A stretch of 64,000 nt of DNA, taken from positions 19,331 to 83,330 of the forward strand of contig PTKV01000005.1 in NCBI GenBank assembly GCA_002937895.1, read 5' to 3'. Under the pieces are notes generated by a model. It was given only the letters and a program-made list of their open reading frames with translations. It was not told the origin of the DNA and searched no databases. Below, one piece after another: positions 1 to 7,506 of this stretch. The first letter of the stretch is position 1, and each line of letters starts with the position of its first letter. Source of the stretch: Alphaproteobacteria bacterium MarineAlpha5_Bin9 (GTDB lineage Bacteria; Pseudomonadota; Alphaproteobacteria; HIMB59; GCA-002718135). A program made the translations under genes and the position numbers.

Positions 1-1914
1 AGTATTCATTTTTTTGTTTTGTTCAATTATAGATTCTTGTATTTTAGGATGAGAGTGACCTATGTGTGAAATATTATTAACACAATCAAGATATTTTTTT
101 CCATAATGATCAAAAAAATATTGATCTTTTGATTCTAAAAAATGTAAGGGATTTTTATAGGCTATTGAATAATTATTGGGAATATATTTTTTTCTTTTTT
201 TTAAAATTTCTTGAAGTTTTGATTTTCTGTGAAAAAAAGTTGTTGGTAATTTTAATATTAAATTTGGATCTGGTGATATAGTTAACCAGATATCTGAGAG
301 AAAATCCTCTCCAACCCCAGGGAAATTTTTATTGTTTCCCATTAGATCTAAAATAATTTGAAAATGCAAATGAGGTAGCCAATTTCCATTTTCTTTATAT
401 GATCCTATTTTACCAATTAATTGACCAGATTTAATTCTTTGACCAATTTTAAAATTTTTAAGCATTTTTTTTGATAAATGACCATAAAGTGTATAAAATT
501 TAATGTTATTTTCGAAATGTTCCAATACCAAAGTGGGACCATAATCATATTTAATATTATTATTTTCTAATATTACAATTTTTCCATTCATTGGAGCGTA
601 AATTGGTATTCCTTTTTTAATGAAGATATCAATACCCAAATGAATATTTCTTCTTTTTTTATTATCCAATAAAGATATAAAATTTTTACCATTATAAACA
701 TTTCTAATTTCACTATACAAACCAATAGCTATTTTAGAATTTTCTTTAAATAATTTTTTATCAAAATTATTATTAATAGAATATTTTCTAGAATTTAAAT
801 ATATAATTGATTTGTTTACACTTGTAAGATCAAAATTAAAAATACTCGAAAAATTTTTATATTTTAAGAAATTAATAATCTTATTATGATTTATTATAAT
901 TGGATATTTGCATATATCTCTAATGATATAAATTAAAAAATTAGGTTTAATTTTTGATAATTTTTCAAGAAGTTGCCAAGCATGTTCTTCACTTATACTT
1001 AAATATTTATTATTGGGATATTTTAATGATTGTTTTTTTGCCATTACAACAGTGATTAGTAATCTTGATTTACAAAGGGACATTAAAGAATAAATTTCTC
1101 GATCGCTAATTGGAAAAACTTTATGATATGAAGATATAATATTTGATAATGTAGAATATAAATTTTTGTTATCCATTAGAGCATAAGAAAGTGAAATTGC
1201 AAGATCGTTTATTGTTGGTGCGTATAAAGAGTCACCATAATCAATTAACCCAGTAATTTGATTATTTTTAATTACTAAATTATAATTATTTGGATCCGAA
1301 TGAGTTATAGAGAAGCGTAAATATTTTAAATTAGATTTTACATAAAGTTGATATTCATTAATTACATTTTGAATTATATTTTTTTTATTACCATAAAATA
1401 ATTTTATATGTTTTTTTATCCAGTCAATTTTCGATGGATCCCATTCAAAAACTCTAATAGCTGATTTATGAATAAATGTTTGTAACTGCAATGAAACATG
1501 ACCCAAAGAAGATCCTAGTGATTTTTCAATGCTATGATTAATTTTAGATTTGGCATACATATTTCCCTCTATAAAAGATAAAATACGGACGTAAAAACTT
1601 TTGTTTTTGTATATATATATTTTAATTTTACGATGATAAATCTTTGGAATTATTTTTTTAATATTCTTGTTTTTTGATAAGTGGTTAATTAATTGATCTT
1701 GATATTTTAAGAATTCTAATTTTTCAGCTGAATTAGATATTTTTACTACATATTTATGATTATTATTTGTTGTAATAAGATAATTCTTATCTCTTTCACT
1801 ATTTAATTCATTTAATTTTATAGTTTTACAAGATAAGAATGAATAATTGGTTTTTAACCAAAAAATTAATTTTTTTTTATTAATTATTGGTGGCTGTTCA
1901 TCAAAAACTGTCAT
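1..1914 (-). CDS. Kinase (APH fold) / M23 peptidase / class III aminotransferase fusion, 3' end outside window
   Basis: Translated by hand from ATG at 1914; 638 codons remain open to the window edge, so the C-terminus is missing. Three domains are visible in order. Residues ~20-300 are an APH/hydroxylysine-kinase-type phosphotransferase with the catalytic H205-S-D207...N motif and the metal-binding I-D225-Y-G-D. Residues ~390-530 are an M23 (LytM) metallopeptidase-like domain with HLGID (H425, D429) and PHLH (H515, H517), so its zinc ligands are intact. From ~560 a class III PLP aminotransferase begins (YLDCVNN, GHSHP), of the type that includes ethanolamine-phosphate and phosphohydroxylysine phospho-lyases. 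I recall proteins of about 1000 residues with this order in other Proteobacteria. By inference one polypeptide phosphorylates an amino alcohol or hydroxylysine and then eliminates the phosphate. The substrate and the role of the peptidase-like domain are unknown. It is divergent from psuK across only 22 nt. Confidence 0.85.
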   Translation of the reverse strand, partial: MTVFDEQPPIINKKKLIFWLKTNYSFLSCKTIKLNELNSERDKNYLITTNNNHKYVVKISNSAEKLEFLKYQDQLINHLSKNKNIKKIIPKIYHRKIKIYIYKNKSFYVRILSFIEGNMYAKSKINHSIEKSLGSSLGHVSLQLQTFIHKSAIRVFEWDPSKIDWIKKHIKLFYGNKKNIIQNVINEYQLYVKSNLKYLRFSITHSDPNNYNLVIKNNQITGLIDYGDSLYAPTINDLAISLSYALMDNKNLYSTLSNIISSYHKVFPISDREIYSLMSLCKSRLLITVVMAKKQSLKYPNNKYLSISEEHAWQLLEKLSKIKPNFLIYIIRDICKYPIIINHNKIINFLKYKNFSSIFNFDLTSVNKSIIYLNSRKYSINNNFDKKLFKENSKIAIGLYSEIRNVYNGKNFISLLDNKKRRNIHLGIDIFIKKGIPIYAPMNGKIVILENNNIKYDYGPTLVLEHFENNIKFYTLYGHLSKKMLKNFKIGQRIKSGQLIGKIGSYKENGNWLPHLHFQIILDLMGNNKNFPGVGEDFLSDIWLTISPDPNLILKLPTTFFHRKSKLQEILKKRKKYIPNNYSIAYKNPLHFLESKDQYFFDHYGKKYLDCVNNISHIGHSHPKIQESIIEQNKKMNT

Positions 1915-1936
1915 AAGTTATATTTTATAATTCAAA
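1915..1936. promoter_or_regulatory. Divergent promoter, overlapping -10 elements (fusion gene / psuK)
   Basis: The 22-nt gap holds TATAAT on the plus strand (1926-1931), 5 nt before the psuK ATG, and TATAAA on the minus strand (1929-1924), 9 nt before the fusion-gene ATG. There is no Shine-Dalgarno on either side. The spacing fits near-leaderless transcripts in both directions. Assigned by motif only. Confidence 0.4.
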
Positions 1937-2848
1937 ATGATAAAATCTAAAAATGTTTTTATATGTTTCGGGGCTGTTCATTATGATTATTTGCTGAAAT
2001 TAAAAAATAATCTCATAAAACTAAGAACTAATCCGATAAATCAATCAAAAAAAATTGGTGGAGTAGCCTACAATATTGCAAAAATATTATCTATTTTTTC
2101 AAAAGTAACATTAGCAAGCTTAAAAATCTCCAAAACACTTAAAAAAGAAATTAGTAATGAAAATATAAAAATACTAGAACTAAACAAAAAAAATATAGAT
2201 AGATTCTATATTTCTTTATCAGATAAAAATAATAACTTCCTACTAGGTTTAGCTAATACAATTAATTATGAAAAAAATAATTCATTTATCAAAAATTTTC
2301 CAAAATTAAATCGTAAGATAGTTATATTAGATTTAAACTTTTCAAAATTTTTTATTAAAAAATTAGTTATGAATTATTATAAAAAAAACTATATAATAGT
2401 ATGCGGAACTTCAGTACACAAAGTATACAAAATTAATACCTTATTGAAATATCTAGATTGCATTTTTTTGAATAAAGGTGAATTATTTAAACTTACAAAA
2501 ATAGATAATATTAAAAAATCATTAAAAAAAATTATAAAGATAAATAAAAATATTAAGATTATTGTAACTAATGGATCTAAAAATGTTTATTTTTTAAATA
2601 AAAATGTAATTTTAAAGGGTATGCCTCCTAAAATTAAAATTAAAGATGAAAATGGCGCAGGTGATGCTCTATCAGCAATAATGATATTATTATTAAATTT
2701 AAAATTTAATATTAATAAAGTTTTAAAATATGGAATAGCTGCTGGATCTCAATATGCAACTGGAAAAAAAATAACAAAAAAAACAGATTTGGGAAAGATT
2801 CATAGATTATCAAAAAAAATTATTATAAAAAAAGAATATCTCCAATGA
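1937..2848 (+). CDS. psuK: Pseudouridine kinase (PfkB family)
   Basis: 303 aa, a usual PfkB/ribokinase length. The family signature DENGAGDALSA lies near the C-terminus with GAGD at residues 240-243; the Asp is the expected catalytic base. GGVAYNIAKIL near residue 40 matches the N-terminal substrate-binding segment. The specific call rests on the neighbour: the ORF overlaps psuG by an ATGA junction (2845-2848), the usual pairing in which PsuK makes pseudouridine 5'-phosphate and PsuG splits it to uracil and ribose 5-phosphate. The protein is very Lys/Asn/Ile rich, as expected from the base composition. Taken alone it could be another PfkB sugar/nucleoside kinase. Confidence 0.8.
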   Translation: MIKSKNVFICFGAVHYDYLLKLKNNLIKLRTNPINQSKKIGGVAYNIAKILSIFSKVTLASLKISKTLKKEISNENIKILELNKKNIDRFYISLSDKNNNFLLGLANTINYEKNNSFIKNFPKLNRKIVILDLNFSKFFIKKLVMNYYKKNYIIVCGTSVHKVYKINTLLKYLDCIFLNKGELFKLTKIDNIKKSLKKIIKINKNIKIIVTNGSKNVYFLNKNVILKGMPPKIKIKDENGAGDALSAIMILLLNLKFNINKVLKYGIAAGSQYATGKKITKKTDLGKIHRLSKKIIIKKEYLQ

Positions 2849-3759
2849 TTAAAGATAAAATATTTATTAATGATGAAATAAAAACTGCTATATTTGAAAA
2901 AAAACCGATAGTTGCGCTTGAAAGTACTCTAATTAGTCATGGTTTTCCATATCCACAAAATATTGAAGTTGCCTTATCTTCAATCAAAGCTGTAAGGAAA
3001 GCTGGTGCAATTCCTGCAACTATAGGAATAATGAAGGGGAAAATTAAAATAGGATTATTAAATAAAGATATAGAAATTTTTGCAAAGTCAAAAAATGTTA
3101 AAAAGGTATCAAATCATAACTTTTTAATTTCATTAAAAAATAATGAAACAGCATCAACAACTGTAGGTAGTAGTATAATGATTGCATCAATGTTTAAAAT
3201 TAAATTTTTTTCTACAGGTGGTATTGGCGGAGTTCATAGAAATTTTGAAACAACAGGTGATATTTCTAATGACTTAATATCTTTAAGTAAAAATTCTACT
3301 TTTGTTATATGTAGTGGGCCTAAATCTATACTTGACATAGATAGAACTTTTGAACTTTTAGAAACATTAGGAATTCCAAGAATTGGCTATAATACAAAGT
3401 TTATGCCTGGTTTTTGGTTTTCAAAAACTAATAAAATTCTTGATTATAATTTTAAAAAAAATAATGAATTAATTTCATATCTAAAATTACATGATCATAT
3501 ACAGAAAAATAATTCCGTTTTAATTTTTAATCCAGTTCCTAAAAATAAAAGTTTAAAGAAAATTCAAGTTGAGAATTGGATAAATAAATCTTTAGAAGTT
3601 TGTTTAAAAAAAAATATTAGCGGTAAAGAAGTTACTCCTTTTTTAATTAAAGAAATTAATAGATTATCAAATAATGCTTCTTTGAAAGCTAATTCATCTT
3701 TAATAATTAATAATGCTTATTTAGCTGGTAAATTAGCAAAAAAGTTTTATTCAAATTAA
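2845..3759 (+). CDS. psuG: Pseudouridine-5'-phosphate glycosidase
   Basis: 304 aa, full length for the family. The N-terminal signature VALESTLISHGFPYP (Glu26 in this protein) and the blocks GAIPATIGIMKGKIKIGL, VSNHNF, ASTTVGSS and FFSTGGIGGVHR are characteristic of PsuG (IndA-like) proteins. It catalyses reversible C-glycosidic cleavage of pseudouridine 5'-phosphate to uracil and ribose 5-phosphate in the cytoplasm. It is translationally coupled to psuK by overlapping ATGA. The stop at 3759 abuts the stop of the convergent nucleoside hydrolase with no gap (TAATTA shared). Confidence 0.93.
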   Translation: MIKDKIFINDEIKTAIFEKKPIVALESTLISHGFPYPQNIEVALSSIKAVRKAGAIPATIGIMKGKIKIGLLNKDIEIFAKSKNVKKVSNHNFLISLKNNETASTTVGSSIMIASMFKIKFFSTGGIGGVHRNFETTGDISNDLISLSKNSTFVICSGPKSILDIDRTFELLETLGIPRIGYNTKFMPGFWFSKTNKILDYNFKKNNELISYLKLHDHIQKNNSVLIFNPVPKNKSLKKIQVENWINKSLEVCLKKNISGKEVTPFLIKEINRLSNNASLKANSSLIINNAYLAGKLAKKFYSN

Positions 3760-4704
3760 TTAATTTAGTTTTGATAAATTTTTATTTAATAAATCAAAAA
3801 ATATTTTTGAATTTGCATCATAAATAACATTACAATTTGCTTTATAATTTGTAACACCCAGCCAATCTGTAACTGTTTTCCCCCTAGTTAATAATGAATT
3901 TTCTTCAACTTGAACATTTACATATTTTCCTTTGAATATTGATTTATCAATTAAATAACCTATGACACATGGATCGTGCAAAGGTGACTCATTTGTTTTG
4001 TATAATTTTCTATGAAATCGAGAGTAGAATTCCATTAATTTTGCAAAAAATATTGAAGCTTTATTATTATTTGATTTAATTTTTTCAATTATATTATCAT
4101 TCACATTTACTTTATGAGTTACATCTAAACCAATCATTGTTATAGGGACTCCTGAATTTAAAACTATATTTGCGGCATGAGGATCAACATATATATTAAA
4201 TTCAGCAGATGGAGTAATATTACCCAAACACATAGCTGCTCCCCCCATAAAAACAATTTCCTTTATTTTATTAATTATTGAAGGATCTTTTTTTAAACTT
4301 AATGCAATATTTGTAAGTGGCCCTGTTGGACATAAATAAATCTTATCATTAGATTGATGACAAGTATTAATAATAAAATCTACAGCATTAAGATCTTGAA
4401 CTTTATAAGAAGAATCAACTAATATCTCTTCACCTTCAATATCTAATCCGCTTTTTCCATGAACATGTTCAGCGGTTACTAATTCATGATGAATAGGTTT
4501 ATCTGAACCTGCATATACATTAATATCTGTTCTATTTATTAGAGAACATACTTTTAATGCATTTAATTTAGTATTTTCTAATGTTGCATTGCCAGCCACA
4601 CAAGTTATTCCTAAAATTTCTAAATTTTCATTAGCTGCGGCAAGCATTATTGCAACAGCATCATCATGACCTGGATCACAATCAATAATTATTTTCTTTT
4701 TCAA
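3760..4704 (-). CDS. Inosine/uridine-preferring nucleoside hydrolase
   Basis: 314 aa. The N-terminus carries the Ca2+-binding signature IDCDPGHDDAVAI (D8, D10, D14, D15), followed by GPLTNIALSL, AEFNIYVDPHAA and a C-terminal HDPCVIGYL, all hallmarks of the IUNH family. It hydrolyses ribonucleosides to base plus ribose; residues alone do not tell purine from pyrimidine preference. No signal peptide, so cytoplasmic. The start at 4704 overlaps the stop of the upstream dioxygenase by 4 nt, indicating one operon. With psuKG next door and the purine catabolic region later, it fits nucleoside scavenging for carbon and nitrogen. Confidence 0.9.
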   Translation of the reverse strand: MKKKIIIDCDPGHDDAVAIMLAAANENLEILGITCVAGNATLENTKLNALKVCSLINRTDINVYAGSDKPIHHELVTAEHVHGKSGLDIEGEEILVDSSYKVQDLNAVDFIINTCHQSNDKIYLCPTGPLTNIALSLKKDPSIINKIKEIVFMGGAAMCLGNITPSAEFNIYVDPHAANIVLNSGVPITMIGLDVTHKVNVNDNIIEKIKSNNNKASIFFAKLMEFYSRFHRKLYKTNESPLHDPCVIGYLIDKSIFKGKYVNVQVEENSLLTRGKTVTDWLGVTNYKANCNVIYDANSKIFFDLLNKNLSKLN

Positions 4705-5570
4705 TTAATGAATCCTTTAAAAGGAAAATTTGCTGGTCTTTGTAGCCAATTAAAACTAGGATAAGTATATTCTCCGTTAATTACATGCATAGTATATGCA
4801 TGTCTAGATTTAAGGCTTTTATTATGAGTAGAATAATGTGGCAATCTTCCATGGAGTAATATTAGTGTTCCTTTATCAACTTCTAATGGGGTAGTTAATT
4901 CTTTAAAAGGAGTTTTATCTATAGTCTCCATTTCTAATATATTATTCTTTCTTTTAAATAATTTTCTTAATGGCTCCTTATGCCCCCCTCTATCTGCCCA
5001 CATACATCCATTTTCAATATTTGCATCTTCTATAGCAATCCAAAAACCAACTACAGAGTCTGGAATAGTATATAAGAATGTAGAGTCTTGATGACAAATG
5101 ACTTCTCCTCCAATCCTTGGCTGCTTAAAAATATACATTGACTGAACTAACAAAGGATTATTAATCTTAATGCCTTTAGCAATATCATCTAATTCTTTTT
5201 TATGAGAAAAATTAATAAATATTGGATCTAAATCATGCATTGCATGACCAATTTTATTTATCAAAAATTCAATATCATTAGTTAGCTCACCATTTTCTTT
5301 AAAGGAATTTTCTTCAAAAAAGAATCTTATTTTATCTCCTGATTCTAAAAAATAATCGTCTTTTACTTTATTTTGTTTATTTGTATTAAAAACTGATTGA
5401 TGATTCTGATAATCAAAGTTTTTTACAAGATAATTAGCTTGATTTTTTAAAGTTTCACATTCTAAATCTGAATAAAAATTATTTATAATTAAGAACCCAT
5501 CATTTTCCCATGATCTTAGCATAGAATCATTAAAAGGTAAGTCAGACTTATTATAATGCAATATACCCAT
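4701..5570 (-). CDS. Phytanoyl-CoA dioxygenase family protein, PHYHD1-like
   Basis: 289 aa counted from the ATG at 5570; a TTG two codons upstream (5576) is possible but less likely. It is a non-haem Fe(II)/2-oxoglutarate oxygenase: HQD (H160, D162), a distal His in LPHYS (H245) and an Arg for 2-oxoglutarate (R256). Long stretches resemble animal PHYHD1 as I recall it: SGDKIRFFFE, INKIGHAMHD, VQSMYIFKQP, GGEV.HQD, IAIEDANIENGCMW. That is closer than generic PhyH proteins. The natural substrate is uncertain. The overlap with the nucleoside hydrolase gene suggests, as inference only, a nucleoside-related substrate. Upstream it follows the 73-aa membrane protein by 2 nt. Confidence 0.82.
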   Translation of the reverse strand: MGILHYNKSDLPFNDSMLRSWENDGFLIINNFYSDLECETLKNQANYLVKNFDYQNHQSVFNTNKQNKVKDDYFLESGDKIRFFFEENSFKENGELTNDIEFLINKIGHAMHDLDPIFINFSHKKELDDIAKGIKINNPLLVQSMYIFKQPRIGGEVICHQDSTFLYTIPDSVVGFWIAIEDANIENGCMWADRGGHKEPLRKLFKRKNNILEMETIDKTPFKELTTPLEVDKGTLILLHGRLPHYSTHNKSLKSRHAYTMHVINGEYTYPSFNWLQRPANFPFKGFIN

Positions 5571-5572
5571 TA

Positions 5573-5794
5573 TCAAATACCTATAAATTTTGTAATAAAA
5601 GGAAGGAGCATTTTTAATATATTAAAAATTTGAGGTAAAATAAATTTACCTGATGTAGCTAAAAAAAATAATAAACCGAGTATGATAATGAGAATAATTA
5701 TATTTCTATATAATTTAGCATTTTTTTTATTTCTAGATCTTAAAATAAAAAAAATAATTAAGAGAATAAATAGAACTATTAATAATCTAATCAT
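5573..5794 (-). CDS. Small two-helix membrane protein, resembles the N-terminus of membrane-anchored DnaJ-like proteins
   Basis: 73 aa. Two hydrophobic segments (about residues 2-19 and 31-46) are separated by a basic stretch (RSRNKKNAKLYRN), and a third amphipathic segment ends the protein. The pattern basic linker, hydrophobic helix, SGKF, second hydrophobic run recalls the N-terminal anchor of alphaproteobacterial membrane J-domain proteins, but no J domain (no HPD) follows: the frame stops and the dioxygenase starts 3 nt later. It could be a degenerate remnant or an independent small protein. It is the first gene of the minus-strand unit with the dioxygenase and nucleoside hydrolase. Confidence 0.6.
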   Translation of the reverse strand: MIRLLIVLFILLIIFFILRSRNKKNAKLYRNIIILIIILGLLFFLATSGKFILPQIFNILKMLLPFITKFIGI

Positions 5795-6212
5795 AAATTT
5801 ATATTTATATTAGTAATATAGTTAAAATATAAGGATATATAAAATAAGAATTAAATATAATTATAATATGAAATTAAATGTTAGTTTTTAAGGAAAAAAA
5901 CATGAATATTTAAAAAAAATGCATTTTTTCGCTATTTCTCTGATTTTTTTTCATTTTAATTTAATAACTTTTTATTAAGAAATATGAGAAAAATAATAAC
6001 AAATTTCCTTAAAATACAAAGGTTTATTTATAAAAAGCTCAATTATTTCGATTCCGATAAATAAATAGCTATAAAATAAAAATAATTGTCTATTATTTCA
6101 ATAACTTAGCAATATATATCATTTTTTAATTACTAAATCCTTTTCTAGAATATAGATATCTGGCCACTTAAGGTGAGCTTAAGTGACGTGATGAATTAAA
6201 TTAGGAGAAAAT
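5795..6212. other. 418-nt non-coding region upstream of the tandem small membrane proteins
   Basis: The only gap over 300 bases in the window. I find no ORF with coding character, tRNA or recognised riboswitch. It is extremely AT-rich. It holds an 11-nt inverted repeat (TTTTAAGGAAA at 5886-5896, TTTCCTTAAAA at 6004-6014), a perfect 8-nt hairpin at 6165-6185 and a canonical Shine-Dalgarno AGGAGA just before 6213. It must carry promoters for both flanking units and could encode a small RNA or a long leader. Confidence 0.5.
6165..6185. promoter_or_regulatory. Perfect 8-nt inverted repeat with 5-nt loop (operator or leader hairpin)
   Basis: CACTTAAG, loop GTGAG, CTTAAGTG, ending 27 nt before the ATG at 6213. 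It is not followed by a T run, so it is not an intrinsic terminator. A dyad of this form could be a repressor or activator site, or a stabilising 5'-leader hairpin; the sequence does not decide. Confidence 0.55.
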
Positions 6213-6440
6213 ATGTGGGTTGACACTATTAAAGGCTGGCTAAAGGACATAGCAGAAGTTGGTCTTCTGATTATTGCTGCAGCTGTTGTTCTCGAAGTTA
6301 TTTTCGGATCACCTGTTCCTTTTATAGGATATGGGATTACTGACAACATCACGGCGCTAACGCGTGAATTGGGCAGTCAAGGTATCGTTGGTATAATAGC
6401 TATAGGTATCATTGTTTGGCTTTATTTACGCAGATCTTAA
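6213..6440 (+). CDS. Small two-helix membrane protein, tandem paralogue 1
   Basis: 75 aa, preceded by the Shine-Dalgarno AGGAGA at good spacing. An N-terminal amphipathic helix (WVDTIKGWLKDIAEV) is followed by a hydrophobic helix (~17-33), a conserved loop FGSPVPFIGYGITDNITAL, and a second helix (~57-72) ending in Arg-Arg. It aligns with the next gene through the pattern VVL-x-VIFG-xx-VPFIG-xxxx-DNI-x-AL-xxx-LG-xx-G-x-VG-x-I. By hand count G+C is 93 of 228 nt (about 41%), well above its neighbours, with codons such as CTC, GGC and CGC rare elsewhere in the window. Strong SD, codon bias and a dedicated terminator suggest high expression. The function is unknown; I recall similar short ORFs only as uncharacterised proteins. 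Confidence 0.85.
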   Translation: MWVDTIKGWLKDIAEVGLLIIAAAVVLEVIFGSPVPFIGYGITDNITALTRELGSQGIVGIIAIGIIVWLYLRRS

Positions 6441-6456
6441 AAAGGAGTAATGCGAA

Positions 6457-6675
6457 ATGATGAATACTATTCAAGATTTCATTAAAGGCGTTATGGGATT
6501 AGCTATGGCTGTTATCCCTTTAAGCGTTGTACTTGGCGTAATATTTGGTCCAGCTGTACCTTTCATCGGGTTTGATGTAATTGATAATATTTCTGCATTA
6601 GTATCAGATTTAGGTGGAAGTGGCCTAGTTGGAGTTATTACTGTTGGTATACTATGGGCTCTATTTAGACGATAA
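6457..6675 (+). CDS. Small two-helix membrane protein, tandem paralogue 2
   Basis: 72 aa (or 71 from the second ATG), 16 nt after its paralogue, with Shine-Dalgarno AAAGGAG at 6441-6447. Same architecture: amphipathic N-terminus, helix 1 (~12-30), loop FGPAVPFIGFDVIDNISAL, then LGGSGLVGVI leading into helix 2 and a C-terminal Arg-Arg. By hand count G+C is 80 of 219 nt (about 37%), still above background. Conserved Pro-Phe-Ile-Gly and Asp-Asn-Ile in the loop point to a shared function, possibly a homo- or hetero-oligomeric membrane assembly, but that is inference. Followed directly by an intrinsic terminator, so the pair forms its own transcription unit. Confidence 0.85.
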   Translation: MMNTIQDFIKGVMGLAMAVIPLSVVLGVIFGPAVPFIGFDVIDNISALVSDLGGSGLVGVITVGILWALFRR

Positions 6676-6703
6676 TATACTTACAATAAAATTTCTTATA
6701 CTT

Positions 6704-6736
6704 AAGCCCTCTTTTTAAACAGAGGGCTTTTTTTTT
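6704..6736 (+). terminator. Rho-independent terminator after the small membrane protein pair
   Basis: Stem AAGCCCTCT (6704-6712) pairs with AGAGGGCTT (6721-6729) across an 8-nt loop and runs into an uninterrupted T tract to 6736. This is the only textbook intrinsic terminator I found in the window. The T tract abuts the mazG ATG at 6737. Confidence 0.92.
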
Positions 6737-7504
6737 ATGAAATCAAAAAATCATTCAAAAATAGATTATTTATTAAAAATAATGAAGAGGTTAAGAGATC
6801 CTGTAAAAGGATGTCCATGGGATAAAAAACAAACTTTAGAATCAATTATTCCCCATACAATTGAAGAAGTATATGAAGTATCTGAACAAATACACAATAA
6901 AGATTATGTAAAATTAAAAGAAGAATTAGGAGATTTACTCTTTCAAGTAATTTATTTATCTCAAATTGCAAAAGAAAGGAATAAATTTAATTTTAATCAT
7001 ATAGTTTCATCAGTAACTAATAAAATGATTAAACGACATCCTCATGTGTTTAAGAATAAAAAATTTAAAAATTCAGATGAGTTTAGAATTTTCTGGGAAA
7101 AAAGTAAAAATCATAAGTCAAATGGTTTACTAGATTCAATACCCAGTAATTTTCCAGCCATTATCAAAGCTTTCAAAATACAAAAAAAAGTTGCAAATGT
7201 TGGATTTGATTATAAAAATAAATTAGAAACTATAGATAAAGTTATTGAAGAAGCTAAAGAATTAAAATTAGAAATTAAGAAAAAAAACTATAAAAAAATA
7301 AATGAAGAATTAGGTGATTTAATTTTTGCATCCTTAGATGTTGCAAGAAAATTAAATGTTCACCCAGAAAATATATTAGCGAAAGCTAATAATAAATTTA
7401 TTAGTAGATGGAGAAAAGTTGAAAAAATAATTAATCAGAATAATCAAAACATTAAAAATTTATCTACAAAAGATTTAAATAATCTCTGGAAAAGAATAAA
7501 ATAA
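6737..7504 (+). CDS. mazG: Nucleoside triphosphate pyrophosphohydrolase MazG
   Basis: 255 aa, close to the usual length. MKRLRDPVKGCPWDKKQT is the family N-terminal signature. Two MazG repeats are visible, each with the metal-binding EExxE...ExxD pattern: EEVYEVSEQI...KEELGDLLFQ and EEAKELKLEI...NEELGDLIFA. It hydrolyses NTPs/dNTPs to NMP plus pyrophosphate, a house-cleaning and (p)ppGpp-linked role. Its ATG directly follows the T tract of the preceding terminator, with no room for a Shine-Dalgarno, so it is either leaderless or expressed by read-through. It converges with the TVP38 gene, stops 2 nt apart. Confidence 0.95.
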   Translation: MKSKNHSKIDYLLKIMKRLRDPVKGCPWDKKQTLESIIPHTIEEVYEVSEQIHNKDYVKLKEELGDLLFQVIYLSQIAKERNKFNFNHIVSSVTNKMIKRHPHVFKNKKFKNSDEFRIFWEKSKNHKSNGLLDSIPSNFPAIIKAFKIQKKVANVGFDYKNKLETIDKVIEEAKELKLEIKKKNYKKINEELGDLIFASLDVARKLNVHPENILAKANNKFISRWRKVEKIINQNNQNIKNLSTKDLNNLWKRIK

Positions 7505-7506
7505 TT

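Noticed and set aside
5795..6212. tRNA or known riboswitch in the large gap
   Set aside because: No TTCGA/T-arm, cloverleaf or recognised aptamer core seen.
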